Counted from the stretch's first letter, positions 34,689 through 43,391 are shown. The stretch: 43,391 bases of DNA from Flavipsychrobacter stenotrophus (GCA_945902755.1 CAMDNC010000008.1:1-43391), one strand, 5' to 3'. The notes: generated by a model not told the origin, from the letters alone. Program-made: numbers and translations.

Positions 34689-34934
34689 TCAGTAGAAAAT
34701 AGAGTATAAAAGTAGTTCGACTCACGCAATACAATACATACCAGTCAAATTTTCGATACCATATCTTTTGAGTATGTTCAAAGTGGGTATTATAAAACAT
34801 AAACACTATACACAATATTGATCAACCCTAGTGCTCACATTGACATCAATCAAGTATAGTAAGCTTACAATTGAAAACTATTTTAACAATACACCTCACA
34901 ATTTTTACCCTACATTTATGTCAGAAAATGAATT

Positions 34935-37556
34935 ATGAGAATAGAGCGTGCAGCACCTGTCAATGAGTTTTTGGCTAAACTTATTTTTCTTGCATTGCCC
35001 ACAGCAATACTTAGTTTTTTCTTGCTGCTAAGGGTCAATGAGTATTACTCTATACTACGCAATCAAGCCCTATTACAATCTGTATACTTTGCCGCCGGCA
35101 TGGGTATTTCTATGCTCTTTTACTCATTCAGATTCAGATTTTTACCCACATTCCTCCTTTTATTAGCTGGTATGTATGGCCTCTATCAGGGTCTCGACCA
35201 ATATGAAAGTGGTGAGTTCGATGCATTTTTTATCGCTCGCCAGTTTCAGGCTGCCGCAATACTTATAGCCACCGGGTGGGTAGCAGGCTGGGGTTTTCTT
35301 CGTATGAGATACTGGTCTGTTCTAGTATCGACAGCCACACTTTGCGGTTGTGTAGTAGTAATCGCAAAAGGTAATGTAGAAACTGTTCGGGGATTGCTTC
35401 TTTCTTTTTCTCCAGCATTATTATTTAGCATATACCTAATTTTCACTTCCGAACAGATTTATAACTACAAAGATAAATCAGCAAAATTCTGGTGGTTTCT
35501 TATCCGCAGATTGTCGTTATTTCTCACATTATCCATATTACTACTTGGATCCATCATCTACTGGCGTAGGGCTGACATCAAAGCTACAATTGATAACTAT
35601 GGCGGCAAGGGCAAACAAGGCAAAAACAGTATGCTCAATAAAAATAAAGACAACTCCTTTGACCTCAAAGACTATTCAAAACTAAGTGGTGCATTAGGCA
35701 GAAGTAACGAACTATTGTTTTGCGCACATATCGACAATTTCTTCCCCAATACCGACATACCTAATCCTCTTTACCTTACTGCGTTTTACTTCACAAAATT
35801 TGATACTCTCACCGAAACATTTGAAAGAGATTCCACAATACCCTATAACGATTTGTTTGAACCCGATCCATCTAAAATACCCTTATTCAATACAAAATCA
35901 GACTCATCGGTAATAAAAAACAGCCTAGGAGAAAAATTAAGACAAACCGTAGAAGTAGAGATATACTGTAAGTCATTGTCTGCTTCTACATACTTAGCAC
36001 CAAATGTGGGGTACTTTGTGCAACCCATCACTATTGAAAAAGATTTCAGAGATCAATTCAAATCAGCATTCCGAGCTAAAAGTTATGTTTCGGCGCTAAA
36101 CAGTGCTTATTTTATATATAACACTACCAACCCCGAAGTGCGCAAGTTTCAAGAAATGCGTTTTGAAGTGCTGCGTGAGGTAAAAGATTATGAAGGTATG
36201 GACCAAAAGTTCATGAAATACTACACCTATATGCCTGCCAACTCTAAGTTTGGCTCAATTCGCGACCTAGCTCATAACATCACCGACACGGCAAATACAC
36301 CGGTTGACAAAGTGCTGGCAATACGAAACTATTTTTTATCAAAAGACGAACACGGCAAGCGCCTTTACCAATATACCGATAACCCAGGCATACCCGACCT
36401 ACCCAATGCATCAAAACTGATGTTTTTTCTCAATGAATCGCATAAAGGATACTGTGCCTATTATGCTGGCGCTACCCTATTTATGCTTCGCTCACTGGGT
36501 ATTCCCTCACGTATAGCAGTAGGGTTTCTTACTGAAGAGCGCAGCGACAAAAACAAAGGTTGGTATTGGTACTACGCTAATCAAGCTCACGCTTGGGTAC
36601 AAGTATATTTCCCAGGTTACGGTTGGCTAGATTTTGATACAACTGTTGGAAACGATGAAGAAAACAGATCAACTCCTCAGCCCGATGGCACGCCGCCAAT
36701 GCAACCACCAAAGGCTTGGCTGGCAGCAGAGGGAGCGATAGTTGATATTGATACCCTCAAAAAAGCCATGAAAATGGCGGTAAAACAATTTGTGTTTCAA
36801 GACAAAGAATACAAACCTGCCAAACCCATTAACTTGACTATGGATATGAAAGTTGCAGTAATCTATCGTGACAGCTTAGCCATACCACTATCCTCAGTGC
36901 AAAAGGGAGATGATGGTACTGTGGTGTCGTATTCCGAAACAATGAAAAAATTGGTAGCTGCTCCCGGCGAAACTGCTGAGGCACTTACCAAAAGATTTCC
37001 AGCAGCTATACCCGCAGATGAACTGTACCTGAAACGTAAAGACTTAGCTACTCCTAAAGAGAAACCTCCAGTACCCGACATAGACAAGCCTATACCACTC
37101 AGCACCATACTGTGGACCACTGCCGCCGTCATAGCAGGCATACTGCTGCTACTGGTATTGCTTCCAGGCATGCTATTGCGTTATTACTTACTGCGCTACC
37201 GCAATGCCCCTGCCGATGGCAGCAAACCCTACTGGGCGTTCAGGGCTGCTACTTATTACTTGCACATGTGTGGTATATGGCGGGGCACTCTTACCCCTAT
37301 GCAGTATGCCCGCACACTTGTAGACCCTCAACTGGATACTTCACTCACAGGTTTTATGAATATATACCTGAAGAAAAAATACGCCAACCAGCCCCTTACA
37401 GCCACTGAACAAGAAAAAGTAAACTCCTTCCTTTTTCCTTTTATCAGTACAGTACGCAGGCGCATCAAGTTCGGTACTCGTTTTGTAGGATTTCTTAATC
37501 CAGTTCGTTGTGCGTCATTTTTTGTAATGCCCGAGCAAGAAAGCACAGATCAATGA
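34935..37556 (+). CDS. Membrane transglutaminase-like protein (TgpA-like)
   Basis: The 873-residue protein begins with about six membrane helices (FLALPTAILSFFLLLRV, FLPTFLLLLAGMYGLY and others up to ~residue 215). A large extracytoplasmic region follows, then a transglutaminase-like domain with Cys507 in SHKGYCAYYAGATLFMLRSL, His552 in NQAHAWVQVYFPGYGW and Asp566/Asp568 in WLDFDTT. A further membrane helix (LSTILWTTAAVIAGILLLLVLLP) and a cytoplasmic tail (YLHMCGIWRGTLTPMQYARTL) resembling DUF4129 close it. Architecture and triad match the TgpA family. Whether it acts as a protease or crosslinker on envelope proteins is unknown. It diverges from the sensor kinase and is followed by a long hairpin. 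Confidence 0.9.
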   Translation: MRIERAAPVNEFLAKLIFLALPTAILSFFLLLRVNEYYSILRNQALLQSVYFAAGMGISMLFYSFRFRFLPTFLLLLAGMYGLYQGLDQYESGEFDAFFIARQFQAAAILIATGWVAGWGFLRMRYWSVLVSTATLCGCVVVIAKGNVETVRGLLLSFSPALLFSIYLIFTSEQIYNYKDKSAKFWWFLIRRLSLFLTLSILLLGSIIYWRRADIKATIDNYGGKGKQGKNSMLNKNKDNSFDLKDYSKLSGALGRSNELLFCAHIDNFFPNTDIPNPLYLTAFYFTKFDTLTETFERDSTIPYNDLFEPDPSKIPLFNTKSDSSVIKNSLGEKLRQTVEVEIYCKSLSASTYLAPNVGYFVQPITIEKDFRDQFKSAFRAKSYVSALNSAYFIYNTTNPEVRKFQEMRFEVLREVKDYEGMDQKFMKYYTYMPANSKFGSIRDLAHNITDTANTPVDKVLAIRNYFLSKDEHGKRLYQYTDNPGIPDLPNASKLMFFLNESHKGYCAYYAGATLFMLRSLGIPSRIAVGFLTEERSDKNKGWYWYYANQAHAWVQVYFPGYGWLDFDTTVGNDEENRSTPQPDGTPPMQPPKAWLAAEGAIVDIDTLKKAMKMAVKQFVFQDKEYKPAKPINLTMDMKVAVIYRDSLAIPLSSVQKGDDGTVVSYSETMKKLVAAPGETAEALTKRFPAAIPADELYLKRKDLATPKEKPPVPDIDKPIPLSTILWTTAAVIAGILLLLVLLPGMLLRYYLLRYRNAPADGSKPYWAFRAATYYLHMCGIWRGTLTPMQYARTLVDPQLDTSLTGFMNIYLKKKYANQPLTATEQEKVNSFLFPFISTVRRRIKFGTRFVGFLNPVRCASFFVMPEQESTDQ

Positions 37557-37568
37557 CATAAAGACCAC

Positions 37569-37613
37569 TCTTGTGGGTAATACCTGCCTTGCTGGCAGGC
37601 ATTACCCACAAGG
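37569..37613. repeat. Long imperfect hairpin without a U-tract
   Basis: CTTGTGGGTAAT-A-CCTGCC and GGCAGG-C-ATTACCCACAAG form an 18-bp stem with a single A-C mismatch around a TTGCT loop. It starts 13 bp after the transglutaminase stop and would suit a terminator, but the downstream bases (GCACAACATTTGACC) hold no T-tract, nor do those on the other strand. Confidence 0.75.
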
Positions 37614-37655
37614 CACAACATTTGACCCTTTACTTCAAACGCTAATGCATATTTA

Positions 37656-38564
37656 ATGAACAACGTAACCACTTCCCCGCTTTCGCCATTCAAAAAAATA
37701 CCTCAACTCCTAGTGGGACTAGCGGTATTCCTATCTGGTTTTACCCTATTTCCTAAAACTACTAATGCACAAAACTCTCTGCTATGGCAAATAACTGGTA
37801 AAGATCTAGACCGCCCGTCCTACCTATTCGGAACCATACACCTCATTTGTCCTACCGACTTTTTATGGACTAGTGCTATGAAAACATCTCTCGATGCTAC
37901 TGACAAACTATGTTTGGAGATGGATATGGACGATCCCAACCTAATGATGACCGCATCTGCTGGACTCATAGATAAAACTGGCAAAAAATTATCTAGCTAC
38001 TTTACGGCCACAGAATACGACAAACTGAAAAAATTTATGAAAGACAGTATGGATATGGATATACAATACCTGGAAATGATGAAACCCATAGCCCTGCAAA
38101 CTTTAATGTCCACTCGTGGTGCCACAATTTGCGACAAACCAATATCCTATGAAGAACAAATGATGAAAACAGTAAAAGCAAGCAAAAAAGAAATAATAGG
38201 GCTCGAAACTGTCGAAGAACAACTAAGTGTTCTAGAAACCCTACCTGCTGACAGCGTAATTAAAGAAGTGATGGAAATGGTAAACAACAAAAATTCAAAT
38301 CGAAAGGAATACGCTCAGATGGTGAATGCTTATAAAAAACAAGATATTACTACGCTCCACAAAATGATAACCGATTCTCCAGATTTAGGTGAATCGACTG
38401 CTACGTTACTAGATAACCGCAACAAATTATGGATTCGTAAAATGCCCGGATTGATGCGTCAATCATCAGTATTTTTTGCAGTTGGTGCTGGTCACCTTTC
38501 AGGGCATAATGGAGTTATCGCTTTACTTCGAGCTCAGGGATACACAGTCAATCCAATTCTTTAA
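37656..38564 (+). CDS. TraB/GumN family secreted protein
   Basis: The 302-residue protein has a signal peptide (LLVGLAVFLSGFTLFPKTTNAQ). It carries the TraB/GumN marks: SYLFGTIHLICPTDF with the first His, KLCLEMDMDD with the conserved Glu, EIIGLETVEEQLSVLETL, and FFAVGAGHLSGHNGVI with the second His near the C-terminus. The family (also called ChaN/TIKI-like) is thought to be metal-dependent peptidases related to TIKI; bacterial members have no agreed role. It follows the transglutaminase by about 100 bp, with a hairpin between, so separate transcription is likely. Confidence 0.9.
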   Translation: MNNVTTSPLSPFKKIPQLLVGLAVFLSGFTLFPKTTNAQNSLLWQITGKDLDRPSYLFGTIHLICPTDFLWTSAMKTSLDATDKLCLEMDMDDPNLMMTASAGLIDKTGKKLSSYFTATEYDKLKKFMKDSMDMDIQYLEMMKPIALQTLMSTRGATICDKPISYEEQMMKTVKASKKEIIGLETVEEQLSVLETLPADSVIKEVMEMVNNKNSNRKEYAQMVNAYKKQDITTLHKMITDSPDLGESTATLLDNRNKLWIRKMPGLMRQSSVFFAVGAGHLSGHNGVIALLRAQGYTVNPIL

Positions 38565-38648
38565 ACCAAATTCATATTGACAATAACTACAATAAACCAA
38601 CGACTTATATTATAGTAAAATCAAAATACTTCATTAATGTTATTTTGC

Positions 38649-38656
38649 TACTTTTG
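38649..38656 (+). promoter_or_regulatory. Putative -7 element (TACTTTTG) for the DUF1697 gene
   Basis: This exact TAnnTTTG match lies 36 bp before the ATG at 38693. No clear -33 TTTG is found. Confidence 0.5.
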
Positions 38657-38692
38657 AAGTAATATTAACTCTCAAAATCTCAGGCAACAAAT

Positions 38693-39223
38693 ATGACCAG
38701 ATACGTAGCGTTTCTCAGAGGCATCAATGTTAGTGGGCAAAAACTCATTAAGATGGAAGATCTTCGCTCTTACTTGGAAATGCCAGGAATTACTGACGTT
38801 GCTACCTATATCCAAAGCGGTAACGTACTTTTTTCATCGGATGAGGTAGATGAAGAAATCCTTAAAAAACGAATAGAAACCCAACTTCAACAGAAACTTG
38901 GCTATAAAGTAGTTGCGATCATACGTATGATTCGCGAATTGCAAAATGTAGTCAAAAACATGCCTTTCGACACCATCAAAACCGAAGAGAAAAACCGACT
39001 GTACGTCACTTTCCTCTCAGAAATGCCCGCTATGGACGCTCAAGGAATTATGGGGGTATACTCAAACGATGCTGAATATGCGCGAATAGTACACAAAGAA
39101 GTATATGTGTACAGTCCTAACTACGGGAAGACATGCTTTTCCAACACGTTCATAGAAAAAAAATTAGGTATGCAAGCCACCACGAGAAATTGGGCTACCG
39201 TAAATAAACTACTAGAATTGTAA
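38693..39223 (+). CDS. DUF1697 family protein
   Basis: The 176-residue protein has the full DUF1697 pattern: YVAFLRGINVSGQKLIKMED at the N-terminus, VATYIQSGNVLFSS in the middle, and a C-terminal NTFIEKKLGMQATTRNWATV. The family is widespread, cytoplasmic and of unknown biochemical function. There is no signal peptide. The gene stands on its own promoter and is followed 124 bp later by the LiaF-like gene. Confidence 0.93.
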   Translation: MTRYVAFLRGINVSGQKLIKMEDLRSYLEMPGITDVATYIQSGNVLFSSDEVDEEILKKRIETQLQQKLGYKVVAIIRMIRELQNVVKNMPFDTIKTEEKNRLYVTFLSEMPAMDAQGIMGVYSNDAEYARIVHKEVYVYSPNYGKTCFSNTFIEKKLGMQATTRNWATVNKLLEL

Positions 39224-39320
39224 TGCTCATTTGCATTTCATTCACCGACTATTACCCCACTTTTACCGCCACTTTTTATTTTTTCGCCTATTAGCATTTC
39301 CTCACCCATATTCCGCTAGC

Positions 39321-39328
39321 TACTTTTG
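39321..39328 (+). promoter_or_regulatory. Putative -7 element (TACTTTTG) for the LiaF-like gene
   Basis: This exact TAnnTTTG match lies 19 bp before the ATG at 39348, with TTTC (39297-39300) 20 bp before it as a -33-like element. It argues against the 39-residue N-terminal extension in the ORF track, which would begin upstream of the promoter. Confidence 0.55.
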
Positions 39329-39347
39329 TACTCATAATATACCAATA

Positions 39348-40097
39348 ATGAGCAGTAGCAGATTCAATCAGTTTAATAGTGACAATCCTCGAAGTAACAG
39401 TTCCACTAATAGGGTACTGTTTGGAATTGGGATTGTAGTGTTAGGTATAGGGCTAATGCTCAAAACACTTGGTCTCATTTCATTTAGCTTTCATTTATCC
39501 TGGCCTATCATACTCATAATAGTAGGCGTATTATCTGGTCTCAAAAATGGCTTTCGCAACAACTCTTGGTGGATTCTCATTACTATAGGTACAGTATACC
39601 TTATTCCACAGTTCCAAATTATGGGCAAGTCGTCAAAGCAGTTTGTTTGGCCAGCGCTAATTATTATCATAGGTATGATGATTGCTTTTCGGCCACGACG
39701 TAATAAAAAGCACTGCTACGGACAACCAACAATCAATTCTCACATCACCCCCGACAGCAGAATGAATCTGGAAGTCATTTTTGGCGGACGTAAAGAGATA
39801 ATTACAGCTAAAGACTTCAAAGGTGGCACGATTTCTGTAACATTCGGTGGATGCGACATAAACCTCACCCAAGCGGATTTCTCTGACGAAACCATTACGC
39901 TCGACTGTAACGTAGTTTTTGGTGGTGTAGAACTAATTGTCCCATCGCATTGGGATGTACAAAATGATATAAAACCAGTCATGGGAGCAGTAGAAGATGA
40001 TCGGGTAATTCATGTATCGCAAAGTGGCGAAGTACGCAAAAAACTCATATTGCAAGGCAACTGCACTTTTGGTGGCATAGAAATTAAGTCATACTAA
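39348..40097 (+). CDS. LiaF-like membrane protein
   Basis: The ATG at 39348 (MSSSRFNQFNSDNPRSN) gives 249 residues. A polar start precedes four hydrophobic segments (VLFGIGIVVLGIGLMLKTLG, WPIILIIVGVLSGL, WWILITIGTVYLIPQF, FVWPALIIIIGMMIAF), like the LiaF/DUF5668 transmembrane region. The C-terminal ~120 residues are beta-rich with repeated F-G-G motifs (VIFGGRKEI, SVTFGGCDINLTQADF, VVFGGVELIVPSHW, CTFGGIEI), fitting the LiaF C-terminal domain. In Firmicutes LiaF restrains a cell-envelope stress kinase. Here no LiaS/R pair adjoins it, so the role is open. Confidence 0.87.
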   Translation: MSSSRFNQFNSDNPRSNSSTNRVLFGIGIVVLGIGLMLKTLGLISFSFHLSWPIILIIVGVLSGLKNGFRNNSWWILITIGTVYLIPQFQIMGKSSKQFVWPALIIIIGMMIAFRPRRNKKHCYGQPTINSHITPDSRMNLEVIFGGRKEIITAKDFKGGTISVTFGGCDINLTQADFSDETITLDCNVVFGGVELIVPSHWDVQNDIKPVMGAVEDDRVIHVSQSGEVRKKLILQGNCTFGGIEIKSY

Positions 40098-40141
40098 CCT
40101 CTTAGCAACATTCATACTCACACAACTATCAACGAAAATAT

Positions 40142-40438
40142 ATGAAATCGTACACAGCACAAATAATATACAGAATAGAGTGCGACGGCCAACATACTGA
40201 CCAATATGAAGAGCAATGGAGACTAGTGTTTGGAAACGATGAACAACACGCCCTTTCCGAAGCTCGCAAAGCCGGACAAACCGAAGAAACAACCTTTATA
40301 GATCGCCATGGGCGCACCATATATTGGCGCATGCTTGCAGTTAAAGACCTACAACCCGTAGAACTGATCAACGGAGGATTGTTGTTTTCTATGGTTCGCG
40401 AAGCCGAACTGGTACCAGCTCCCATTTGGGCAGCCTAA
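40142..40438 (+). CDS. DUF4288 family protein
   Basis: This 98-residue protein begins YTAQIIYRIECDGQHTDQYE and contains EQWRLVFGNDEQHALSEARK and YWRMLAVKDLQPVE, the pattern of DUF4288 (short, no known function, common in Bacteroidota). It has no signal peptide or membrane helix. It starts 44 bp after the LiaF-like gene and is probably co-transcribed with it; a terminator hairpin follows 73 bp after its stop. Confidence 0.8.
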   Translation: MKSYTAQIIYRIECDGQHTDQYEEQWRLVFGNDEQHALSEARKAGQTEETTFIDRHGRTIYWRMLAVKDLQPVELINGGLLFSMVREAELVPAPIWAA

Positions 40439-40511
40439 CACACCAGAAGCACCCTCATCACTACACAGCCCCCAAAGGCCCCACCACATTACCATTTACC
40501 ATTATCTCCAT

Positions 40512-40553
40512 AATGCCACAACTGCCCACAAAGGTAGGTTGTGGCATTGTTAT
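40512..40553 (+). terminator. Intrinsic terminator after the DUF4288 gene
   Basis: AATGCCACAAC and GTTGTGGCATT form an 11-bp perfect outer stem, and TGCC/GGTA extends it inward (with one G-T pair and a bulged G). TGTTATT follows. It ends the LiaF-like/DUF4288 unit. Confidence 0.8.
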
Positions 40554-40652
40554 TGAAATGTATCAACTCACAGGCCCATCCCCTGCAACAGTTTCTGAAG
40601 CATACTACCCATTTATGCAACAAAATACATTATATTTACCTATATTTACACA

Positions 40653-41246
40653 ATGCGCACTCTTATTACATTAATAATGACTGTATTGTTTTACAGTAAT
40701 ACAACACATGTTGTTGCGCAACAGTCAAATGATTTCACTACTACCAAAATTTCCTTCTCTCAAATCGAGGACACTGTTATACAACATGAGGTGGCCACCT
40801 TTACTACAGCTGGTAAATACCTCTTACAGAATTCGCTAATTAGTACACAACTAACAGAAATCCCTATTAGTAATTGCACAGAATCAGGCGTTTCTTTTTT
40901 AAAATATTGGGGTAAAGGTCATTCTGAAATCAGGCTGTATTTCAAACAAAATTCTCAAAATATTACATTAGATTCTATTTTCTTGGTTATCAAAAGCCAC
41001 CTCTGGGTCAGAATCCCCAAACATACTTTTATGGGCATAAACCAACTCTATCCTTGTCCCGTAATTCCTGAAAGTAAGCGAAAAAAAATCTACTCACCAC
41101 AATACAGGGCGTTTGAAAGCAAAGACAAATTAAGATACTACATCTATCTACGAGGAGGCTCGGATTCAAACAAGTACGAAGCAACATGGATCATTAATGG
41201 CAGTAGATATAGTGCATTTGTTGCTGACTATATTCCATTGAATTGA
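40653..41246 (+). CDS. Secreted protein of unknown function
   Basis: I do not recognise this 197-residue protein. It has a signal peptide (MRTLITLIMTVLFYSNTTHVVAQ). The mature part is mixed and beta-prone, with Asn/Thr/Ser-rich stretches (LDSIFLVIKSHLWVRIPKH, SDSNKYEATWIINGSRYSAF). Two Cys are found in the mature region (SNCTESG, YPCPVI) and could form a disulfide. No T9SS sorting domain or lipobox is seen, so it is probably periplasmic or released. It converges on the CHAP-domain gene across 48 bp. TATATTTA at 40641 is too close to the ATG to be a sure -7 box. Confidence 0.65.
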   Translation: MRTLITLIMTVLFYSNTTHVVAQQSNDFTTTKISFSQIEDTVIQHEVATFTTAGKYLLQNSLISTQLTEIPISNCTESGVSFLKYWGKGHSEIRLYFKQNSQNITLDSIFLVIKSHLWVRIPKHTFMGINQLYPCPVIPESKRKKIYSPQYRAFESKDKLRYYIYLRGGSDSNKYEATWIINGSRYSAFVADYIPLN

Positions 41247-41294
41247 CTATTACTATTACACTTTCAAAATATCCTATTCACGCTGCAGTATCCT

Positions 41295-41915
41295 TTAGTG
41301 CACTACAACATCGGTAGTATCTTTTCTTAGCCACCCTAGCACTCTATCGGGCTTTACATACCACTTACTATTACTTTGCAATAGCTGTAAGGTGTCTCTA
41401 CTCTTGCCAAACGGACCTGGGTTTTGTTGTATGATAGCTACGGTAGTATCCGTTACAAGGGTTATTATGGCCACATGTCCGTATTTATTTCCAGCATGGC
41501 CGTCCATTATCAGCAGATCCTCGGGCTGAGGTACATATTTAGTTCCATTCTTAAATTGCATAAGGTTTCTCTTGATATTTAGCCCACTATCAGGCAATAC
41601 CCTATCAAAAAAATCCTTTGCATTACCATAGCTATCTGGCATCTTATGGTGCAATTTTTCGTAGTAATATCGCTTCACAAACTCAACACATTGATACTGA
41701 ATACCAATATTATAACCATCTACTGCTACATTTCTCACTCCAGTATGACCCACCATTCCATTGTAATATATTAGCACATTATTAAAACTATCTATTGGTT
41801 GCCCAATCTTGAATCTCAGGTTAGGATTGATTGATGATTTAGTTATTATACTATACAATATTGCACCGCTAACCACCACAAACAAAAAGAGAATAATAAG
41901 GTTCCGCTTTTTCAT
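41295..41915 (-). CDS. CHAP-domain amidase-like protein, membrane-anchored
   Basis: The track starts at a TTG (41930); the ATG at 41915 (MKKRNLIILFLFVVVSGAIL) gives 206 residues and a clean anchor or signal. The CHAP core has the Cys in GIQYQCVEFVKRYYYEKL, the His in GHVAIITLV and an Asn in QQNPGPFG, the likely triad of a NlpC/P60-like CHAP peptidase. Such domains cleave peptide crosslinks in peptidoglycan or glutathionylspermidine. DSYGNAKDFF and QPEDLLIMDGHAG also fit the CHAP domain. It could act on the cell wall as an amidase. The target is not known. Confidence 0.85.
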   Translation of the reverse strand: MKKRNLIILFLFVVVSGAILYSIITKSSINPNLRFKIGQPIDSFNNVLIYYNGMVGHTGVRNVAVDGYNIGIQYQCVEFVKRYYYEKLHHKMPDSYGNAKDFFDRVLPDSGLNIKRNLMQFKNGTKYVPQPEDLLIMDGHAGNKYGHVAIITLVTDTTVAIIQQNPGPFGKSRDTLQLLQSNSKWYVKPDRVLGWLRKDTTDVVVH

Positions 41916-42071
41916 AAAAGAAATATACAAAATTGCCCTTCACAAATTACACCATATTTTCTAAATTATTATTTTCACTATTACTATTTGGCTACTCCCA
42001 CCCAGTATCAATACAACTATAGACACCAACTATAGTATTATAAACAATAGCATTACTATCAACTGAGGTAG

Positions 42072-42101
42072 TTTTGTAATTTCACGACATAGTTATACTT
42101 G
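42072..42101 (+). promoter_or_regulatory. Putative promoter of icd
   Basis: TTTTG (42072-42076) and TATACTTG (42094-42101, one mismatch to TAnnTTTG) are separated by 17 bp. The box ends 25 bp before the ATG at 42127. Confidence 0.4.
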
Positions 42102-42126
42102 TTAATAAAATAAAAACTGCTCATTT

Positions 42127-43391
42127 ATGAACAACATCAAAATTGCTGTTGCTAAAGGTGATGGAATTGGTCCCGAAATTATGGATGCCGTGCTTTCTAT
42201 TATTGATGCAACCAAAGTACCATTATCCTATCATTTTGTTGACATGGGAAAATCTTGGTATGAAAAAGGTTTTTCTTCAGGTATGACACCCGATGCTAAA
42301 GCAACCATAGAAAAACTGGGTATCTTATTGAAGGGTCCTATGGAGACCCCAAAGGGAAAAGGCATGAAAAGCATCAATGTAACTGCACGCAAAATGTGGA
42401 GTACATATGCCAACAAGCGCGTTTTCAAGTCGTTAAACGGTGTAGATACGGTATTCTCTAAAGCTGGTATACCAATCGACATCACTATGGTACGCGAAAA
42501 TATAGAAGATACCTACGGCGGCATTGAGCATATGCTTACTCACGATGTTGCTCTTTGTCGCAGGTTTATAACCAGACCAGGGTCTCTGCAGGTACATAAG
42601 TACACATTTGATATGGCTCGCAAACAAGGTGCTAAAAAAGTAACTTGCGGTCACAAGGCTAATATCATGAAACTCACTGATGGTCTTTTCCTTGAAAGCT
42701 TTTACGAAGTTGCCAAAGATTACCCAGAAATTCAAGCTAATGATATCATAGTCGATGATTTAGCAATGAAGTTAGTTTCCCGACCAAACGATTTTGATGT
42801 TATCGTTCTTCCAAACCTTCAAGGCGACATTCTCTCAGATCTTTGTGCTGGTCTGGTTGGTGGCCTAGGCTTTGCACCATCAGCTAACATTGGTGACAAT
42901 GTAAGCATCTTTGAGGCGGTGCATGGATCAGCCCCAGATATCGCTGGCAAAAACATAGCCAACCCCACTGCCCTGCTGATAAGTAGCTGTATGATGCTCA
43001 GACATTTGGGATTTCAGCAGGCAGCTAATGCAATTGAACAAGCACTACACACCACGCTCAATCAGGGCTACCACACTAAAGATTTTGGAACTAGTAAAGA
43101 ACAAGAACTCAACACTACTCAATTTGCAGATATGCTTATTAGTAATCTGCCATCCATTACAACTGTCGATGTTCTCAATGATGCTTCTAATGAATCTCCA
43201 GAATTGCCAAAAGAGTTCAAAACAATGATAACTCCCTACAACGGCGAAACTTTTGTAAACGGAGTAGACCTTTTTATTGAAAGTACCGAACAGCCGTCGG
43301 TTATTGCTCATCGCATCAAGGATAAGCTGGCAGATAGCATGGAACTGATAATGATAAGTAATAGAGGCACTCAGGTATACCCAGAGGGCTC
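42127..43391 (+). CDS. icd: Isocitrate dehydrogenase, NADP type (3' end outside the window)
   Basis: The frame opens at ATG 42127 and is open to the right edge (421 codons), so it is missing from the ORF track. It begins [19 protein letters not shown], the isocitrate/isopropylmalate dehydrogenase N-terminus. The substrate-binding region [20 protein letters not shown] and arginine-bearing [18 protein letters not shown] follow. The metal and nucleotide motifs are [35 protein letters not shown] and NPTALL. Past residue ~335 there is an added C-terminal region ([16 protein letters not shown]), as in the longer Thermus-type IDH. It oxidises isocitrate to 2-oxoglutarate in the TCA cycle. NADP use is inferred from the subfamily. 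Confidence 0.93.
   Translation, partial: MNNIKIAVAKGDGIGPEIMDAVLSIIDATKVPLSYHFVDMGKSWYEKGFSSGMTPDAKATIEKLGILLKGPMETPKGKGMKSINVTARKMWSTYANKRVFKSLNGVDTVFSKAGIPIDITMVRENIEDTYGGIEHMLTHDVALCRRFITRPGSLQVHKYTFDMARKQGAKKVTCGHKANIMKLTDGLFLESFYEVAKDYPEIQANDIIVDDLAMKLVSRPNDFDVIVLPNLQGDILSDLCAGLVGGLGFAPSANIGDNVSIFEAVHGSAPDIAGKNIANPTALLISSCMMLRHLGFQQAANAIEQALHTTLNQGYHTKDFGTSKEQELNTTQFADMLISNLPSITTVDVLNDASNESPELPKEFKTMITPYNGETFVNGVDLFIESTEQPSVIAHRIKDKLADSMELIMISNRGTQVYPEG

Noticed and set aside
39231-39347. N-terminal 39-residue extension of the LiaF-like ORF
   Set aside because: It lies upstream of and across the -7 box at 39321-39328, and is His/Phe-rich without relation to the family start.
40426-40674. 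82-codon plus-strand ORF between DUF4288 and the secreted unknown
   Set aside because: It overlaps the end of DUF4288, runs through the terminator hairpin and into the next gene; the translation shows no domain or signal.

Overview
The window looks like chromosomal DNA of a member of the Bacteroidota, most likely near Chitinophagaceae/Sphingobacteriales. Four things point there. The 489-codon frame at 20.3-21.7 kb ends in a type IX secretion (T9SS) sorting domain. Many genes are preceded by the Bacteroidota -7 element TAnnTTTG, and Shine-Dalgarno sequences are not evident. The gene families fit (GH92 mannosidase, DUF4236, DUF47-PiT pair, propeller/Y_Y_Y sensor kinase, RskA-type anti-sigma). 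The base composition is AT-leaning. The taxonomic placement is an inference from gene content only.

Layout. 1-2690 (-) is the N-terminal 896 codons of a giant secreted Ig-like repeat protein that runs off the left edge and carries three copies of an ~86-residue repeat; it is absent from the ORF track because it has no stop in the window. 2691-3421 is an AT-rich gap, followed by tRNA-Arg(CCG). 3.5-9.7 kb holds a lone ABC ATPase, a helix-hairpin-helix protein, and a five-gene minus-strand run: GH92, DUF4236, GNAT, low-molecular-weight phosphatase, hisS. 9.73-10.04 kb is a divergent intergenic region with a perfect 12-bp inverted repeat. 10.0-14.3 kb carries tatA, a lytic transglycosylase and a Ca2+-type P-ATPase. 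14.4-15.8 kb is an ECF sigma/anti-sigma pair, both with non-ATG starts. 15.8-20.2 kb has PhzF, a small membrane protein, a HAD phosphatase, a secreted thioredoxin-like protein and a TPR lipoprotein. 20.3-23.6 kb holds the T9SS cargo protein and an enolase-divIC operon, each followed by a strong hairpin. 23.7-28.4 kb has an FMN reductase, a membrane metallophosphoesterase, a glutathione peroxidase-lpxK pair and an aroK-DUF423 overlap. 28.35-28.96 kb is a long gap containing an 84-codon open frame with no normal start. 29.0-34.7 kb has DUF47-PiT phosphate uptake converging on a NarL-type regulator and its propeller sensor kinase. 34.9-41.9 kb holds a membrane transglutaminase, a TraB-like protein, DUF1697, a LiaF-like membrane protein, DUF4288, a secreted unknown and a CHAP-domain protein. 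From 42127 (+) an NADP-type isocitrate dehydrogenase runs off the right edge; it too is absent from the ORF track.

Most of the window is ordinary core genome: tRNA charging, glycolysis and TCA cycle, lipid A and shikimate synthesis, phosphate uptake, envelope maintenance. I see no CRISPR array, insertion sequence, prophage or restriction/defence cluster. The least explained items are the Ig-repeat giant, the startless membrane frame at 28.4-28.6 kb, the promoter-plus-hairpin unit at 9.78-9.94 kb, and the long hairpin without a U-tract at 37.57-37.61 kb. I do not see convincing evidence for a new multi-gene system.
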